Assembly: GCA_900757385.1 (NCBI GenBank)
Contig: CAAENO010000152.1
Coordinates: 1 to 12,340, forward strand
Source: an uncultured Collinsella sp.
Lineage (GTDB): Bacteria; Actinomycetota; Coriobacteriia; Coriobacteriales; Coriobacteriaceae
Reading direction: 5' to 3'
DNA length: 12,340 bases
This document shows positions 10,104 to 12,340 of this stretch, piece by piece. Both the position numbers and the translations under genes were made by a program. Under the pieces are notes generated by a model that saw nothing but the letters and a program-made list of their open reading frames with translations, was not told the origin of the DNA and did not search any database. Positions within the stretch are counted from its first letter, which is position 1. Every line of letters begins with the position of its first letter.

Positions 10104-12340
10104 ATGTTCGAGAAGCGGCTCTTCTCCCTGGTTCCGCAGGCAACGCCCTACATTATGGCAAGCGTCCTGTTTAAGTGGATCGCGCTCATGGCAAACATCA
10201 CGGTGATGTGGATGCTTGCGCGCATCTTGGGCGGCATCGTCACGGACGGCCTTTCCGCCGCGCTCGCCGTCGATGCCCTCGCACAGGCGGCCTTGCCGCT
10301 CGCCGCCGCCATCATCGTACGCGCCGCCTCCATCTACCTGGCCCAACGCGCCGGCGACAAGGCCGCGTTCGAGGCCGTCCGCCGCGTGCGCTCGCTCGTC
10401 TACGACAAGCTCACCGCACTCGGCCCCTCCTACACCGAGACCGTTCCCACCGCCGAGGCCGTGCAAACCAGTGTTGAGGGCGCCACGCAACTCCAGGTGT
10501 ACTTTGGCGGCTACCTGCCGCAGCTCTTCTTTGCCGGCTTGGCACCCATCACGCTGTTTGTACTGCTCGTGGGCCAGGCGGGTCTTCCTGCCGCGCTGCT
10601 GCTCGCCTGCGTTCCGGTCATCCCCGTCTCCATTATGATGGTCATGCGCAACGCCAAAAAGATCGGTGCCGAGTACTGGGGCAGCTATGTCGATCTTGGC
10701 GGCATGTTCCTGGAGGCCGTGCAGGGTCTCACCACCCTTAAGGTCTACCAGGCCGATCGAAGCTGGCACGAGCGCATCAACGCCGAGTCCGAGCGTTTCC
10801 GCACAGCGACCATGCACCTGCTGGTGATGCAGCTGCGCTCCATTTGCGTTATGGACCTGGTCGTCTATATGGGCGCCGCGCTCGGCATTATCGTGGCCGC
10901 ACTGCAGCTCGCCACGGGCAAGATCGGCTTTGAGGCTGCCTTCCTCATCGTCTTTCTGTCACAGGAGTTCTTTTTGCCTATGCGCCGCCTGGGATCGCTG
11001 TTCCACACGGCCATGAACGGCATGGCCGCCTCGCGCCGCATGTTTGGCATTTTGGATACGCCCGAGCCCGAGCGCGGCGATGTTGAGCTTGACGGTCGCG
11101 GCGATATCGAGCTCGCGGGCGTGAGCTATGCATACGGCGACCGCACGGTGCTGGACAGCGCCAGCGCGACCATTGCGCACGGCTCGCTCGTGGCACTCGT
11201 GGGCGAAAGCGGCGGCGGCAAGTCCACGCTCGCGGGGATTATCGCGGGCCGCAAGGACGCCTACCGCGGCAGCGTGCGCATTGGCGGCGTCGAGCTGCGC
11301 GATGCCACGGCCACCTCACTCATGCGCCCCGTCACGCTGGTGCCCACCAACGGCTACCTGTTTGCCGGCACCCTGCGCGACAACCTGCTGCTCGCCCAGC
11401 CCAACGCCACCGACACCGAGCTTTTGCGCGCGCTCGACCGCACGCGCGTGGCGGCCTTTGTGCAGGCCAACGGCGGGCTCGACATGGTGATTAACGAGGG
11501 CGGCACCAACCTTTCGGGCCGCCAGCGCCAGCGCGTGTGCATGGCCCGCGCCCTGCTGCACGACTCGCCGATCTATGTGTTTGACGAGGCGACGAGCAAT
11601 GTGGACGCCGCAAGCGAAGCCGCAATCGGCGAGGTCATTGCATCGCTCGCCGGCGAGCACACCGTGATCGTGGTGGCGCATCGTCTGTCGACGATCGTGG
11701 ACGCCGACCAGATTCTGGTGCTGGAGCGTGGCCGTATTGCCGAGCGCGGGACTCACGGCGAGCTCTTGGCCACCGCGGGCGCCTATGCGCGCATGTGGAA
11801 CAGCCAGGAGCAGCTTTCGGCATATGCGTATGCGGAGGGTGATGCCGAGGATGCCGGCGCGGTTGAGGCTGTTGACGGCAGCGCCGCCTGTGCCGATGGC
11901 CTCAACGGTGCCGGCTCGTCTTCTGCTGCCGCGGCGCCTGACTCCGGCCGCACCCGTCGCTCGGCGCCGTCCATCATGTGGCGCATGATGGGGCTCGTCC
12001 GACCGCTTGCCGGCTGGCTTATGCTAGCTGTCGTGCTGGGCAGCATTGGCATGCTCACCGCCGCGTTTGTTCCGGCCTTTGGCGCCCTCGGCCTTATGGC
12101 CGCGCTGGGCCGCAACGCCTTGGGGCTTGGTCTTATCGCAGCATGCGCGGTCTGCGCCGCCTGCGGCATCGCACGCGGACCGCTCCATTACGGAGAGCAG
12201 CTCTGCAATCACTACATCGCGTTCCGCCTACTCGCACACATTCGCGACCTGGTGTTTGGCGCCCTGCGCCAGCTCGCCCCCGCCAAGCTCGAGGGCCGCG
12301 GCAAGGGCGAGCTCGTGAGCCTGGTCACCTCGGATATCGA
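10104..12340 (+). CDS. Fused CydD-CydC-type ABC exporter (3' truncated by window)
   Basis: An open frame of 745 codons running off the right edge, read from an ATG with AGGAGG four bases upstream. Residues 1-330 form an exporter membrane domain of CydD type (GLTTLKVYQADRSWHERI; SQEFFLPMRRLGSLFH). An ATPase domain follows: Walker A GESGGGKST (367-375), signature LSGRQ (470-474), Walker B IYVFDEAT (D494, E495) and H-loop H526. After a Gly/Ala/Asp-rich linker (about 571-620) a second membrane domain begins (624 on), with RLLAHIRDLVFGALRQLAP...EGRGKGELVSLVTSDI, a CydC hallmark. CydDC exports glutathione/cysteine or moves heme for cytochrome bd assembly (family knowledge); fused forms are known in actinobacteria. 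In the first ATPase domain the Q-loop VPQ reads VPT (T415) and LSGGQ reads LSGRQ, so that site may be degenerate. No cydAB genes lie upstream in the window. The exact substrate is uncertain. Confidence 0.88.
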   Translation, partial: MFEKRLFSLVPQATPYIMASVLFKWIALMANITVMWMLARILGGIVTDGLSAALAVDALAQAALPLAAAIIVRAASIYLAQRAGDKAAFEAVRRVRSLVYDKLTALGPSYTETVPTAEAVQTSVEGATQLQVYFGGYLPQLFFAGLAPITLFVLLVGQAGLPAALLLACVPVIPVSIMMVMRNAKKIGAEYWGSYVDLGGMFLEAVQGLTTLKVYQADRSWHERINAESERFRTATMHLLVMQLRSICVMDLVVYMGAALGIIVAALQLATGKIGFEAAFLIVFLSQEFFLPMRRLGSLFHTAMNGMAASRRMFGILDTPEPERGDVELDGRGDIELAGVSYAYGDRTVLDSASATIAHGSLVALVGESGGGKSTLAGIIAGRKDAYRGSVRIGGVELRDATATSLMRPVTLVPTNGYLFAGTLRDNLLLAQPNATDTELLRALDRTRVAAFVQANGGLDMVINEGGTNLSGRQRQRVCMARALLHDSPIYVFDEATSNVDAASEAAIGEVIASLAGEHTVIVVAHRLSTIVDADQILVLERGRIAERGTHGELLATAGAYARMWNSQEQLSAYAYAEGDAEDAGAVEAVDGSAACADGLNGAGSSSAAAAPDSGRTRRSAPSIMWRMMGLVRPLAGWLMLAVVLGSIGMLTAAFVPAFGALGLMAALGRNALGLGLIAACAVCAACGIARGPLHYGEQLCNHYIAFRLLAHIRDLVFGALRQLAPAKLEGRGKGELVSLVTSDI

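Noticed and set aside
10029..10817. 262-codon minus-strand frame opposite the ABC exporter
   Set aside because: It lies wholly opposite the conserved membrane domain and exporter leader, has low-complexity composition, and has no ribosome site or family match I can recognise.

Overview
The window is high-GC bacterial DNA with the gene content and order of an actinobacterium. I infer a gut Coriobacteriia, most likely Collinsella or a close relative. The basis is a mazG-eno-divIC-ppx order shared with other actinobacteria, short intergenic spaces, strong GGAGG-type ribosome sites, and codon usage so GC-biased that long false frames lie opposite the real genes. The genus is inference, because no rRNA or marker search was possible.

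Layout. (1) 1-1577: the 3' end of a sensor histidine kinase runs convergently, across a bidirectional terminator, into a two-gene minus-strand unit. That unit is an orphan galactitol-type PTS EIIB plus a stand-alone VOC protein resembling the domain fused to KDPG aldolase in some Firmicutes. (2) 1741-2480: a membrane-anchored helical-repeat protein, then tRNA-Leu(UAA). (3) 2463-2954: a repeat-rich, gene-free stretch. The tRNA 3' end with its terminator is duplicated 196 bp downstream around a hairpin-rich element, followed by a 67-nt inverted repeat and 33-nt tandem units. (4) 2955-4256: an accessory AAA ATPase with a DUF4143 domain, next to the tRNA as cargo often is. (5) 4292-9720: a minus-strand housekeeping block read as larC C-terminal domain, yfcE-like phosphodiesterase, mazG, [terminator, promoter], eno, [terminator, promoter], divIC/ftsB-like, ppx/gppA. 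(6) 9721-10103: a divergent intergenic region with a long imperfect palindrome. (7) 10104-12340: the first two thirds or so of a fused CydD-CydC-type ABC exporter, cut by the window end.

How the genes fit together. Enolase is glycolytic. MazG cleans up non-canonical NTPs and Ppx/GppA acts on polyphosphate or (p)ppGpp-type substrates. The DivIC-like protein belongs to the divisome. This set is close to the M. tuberculosis Rv1021-Rv1026 order, but the DUF501 gene normally found between divIC and ppx is missing. The accessory signals worth following are the tRNA-Leu repeat element, the palindromes at 2747-2813 and 9824-9895, the orphan EIIB/VOC pair, the LarC C-terminal domain without its N-terminal partner, and the non-canonical Q-loop and signature residues in the first ABC domain of the exporter.
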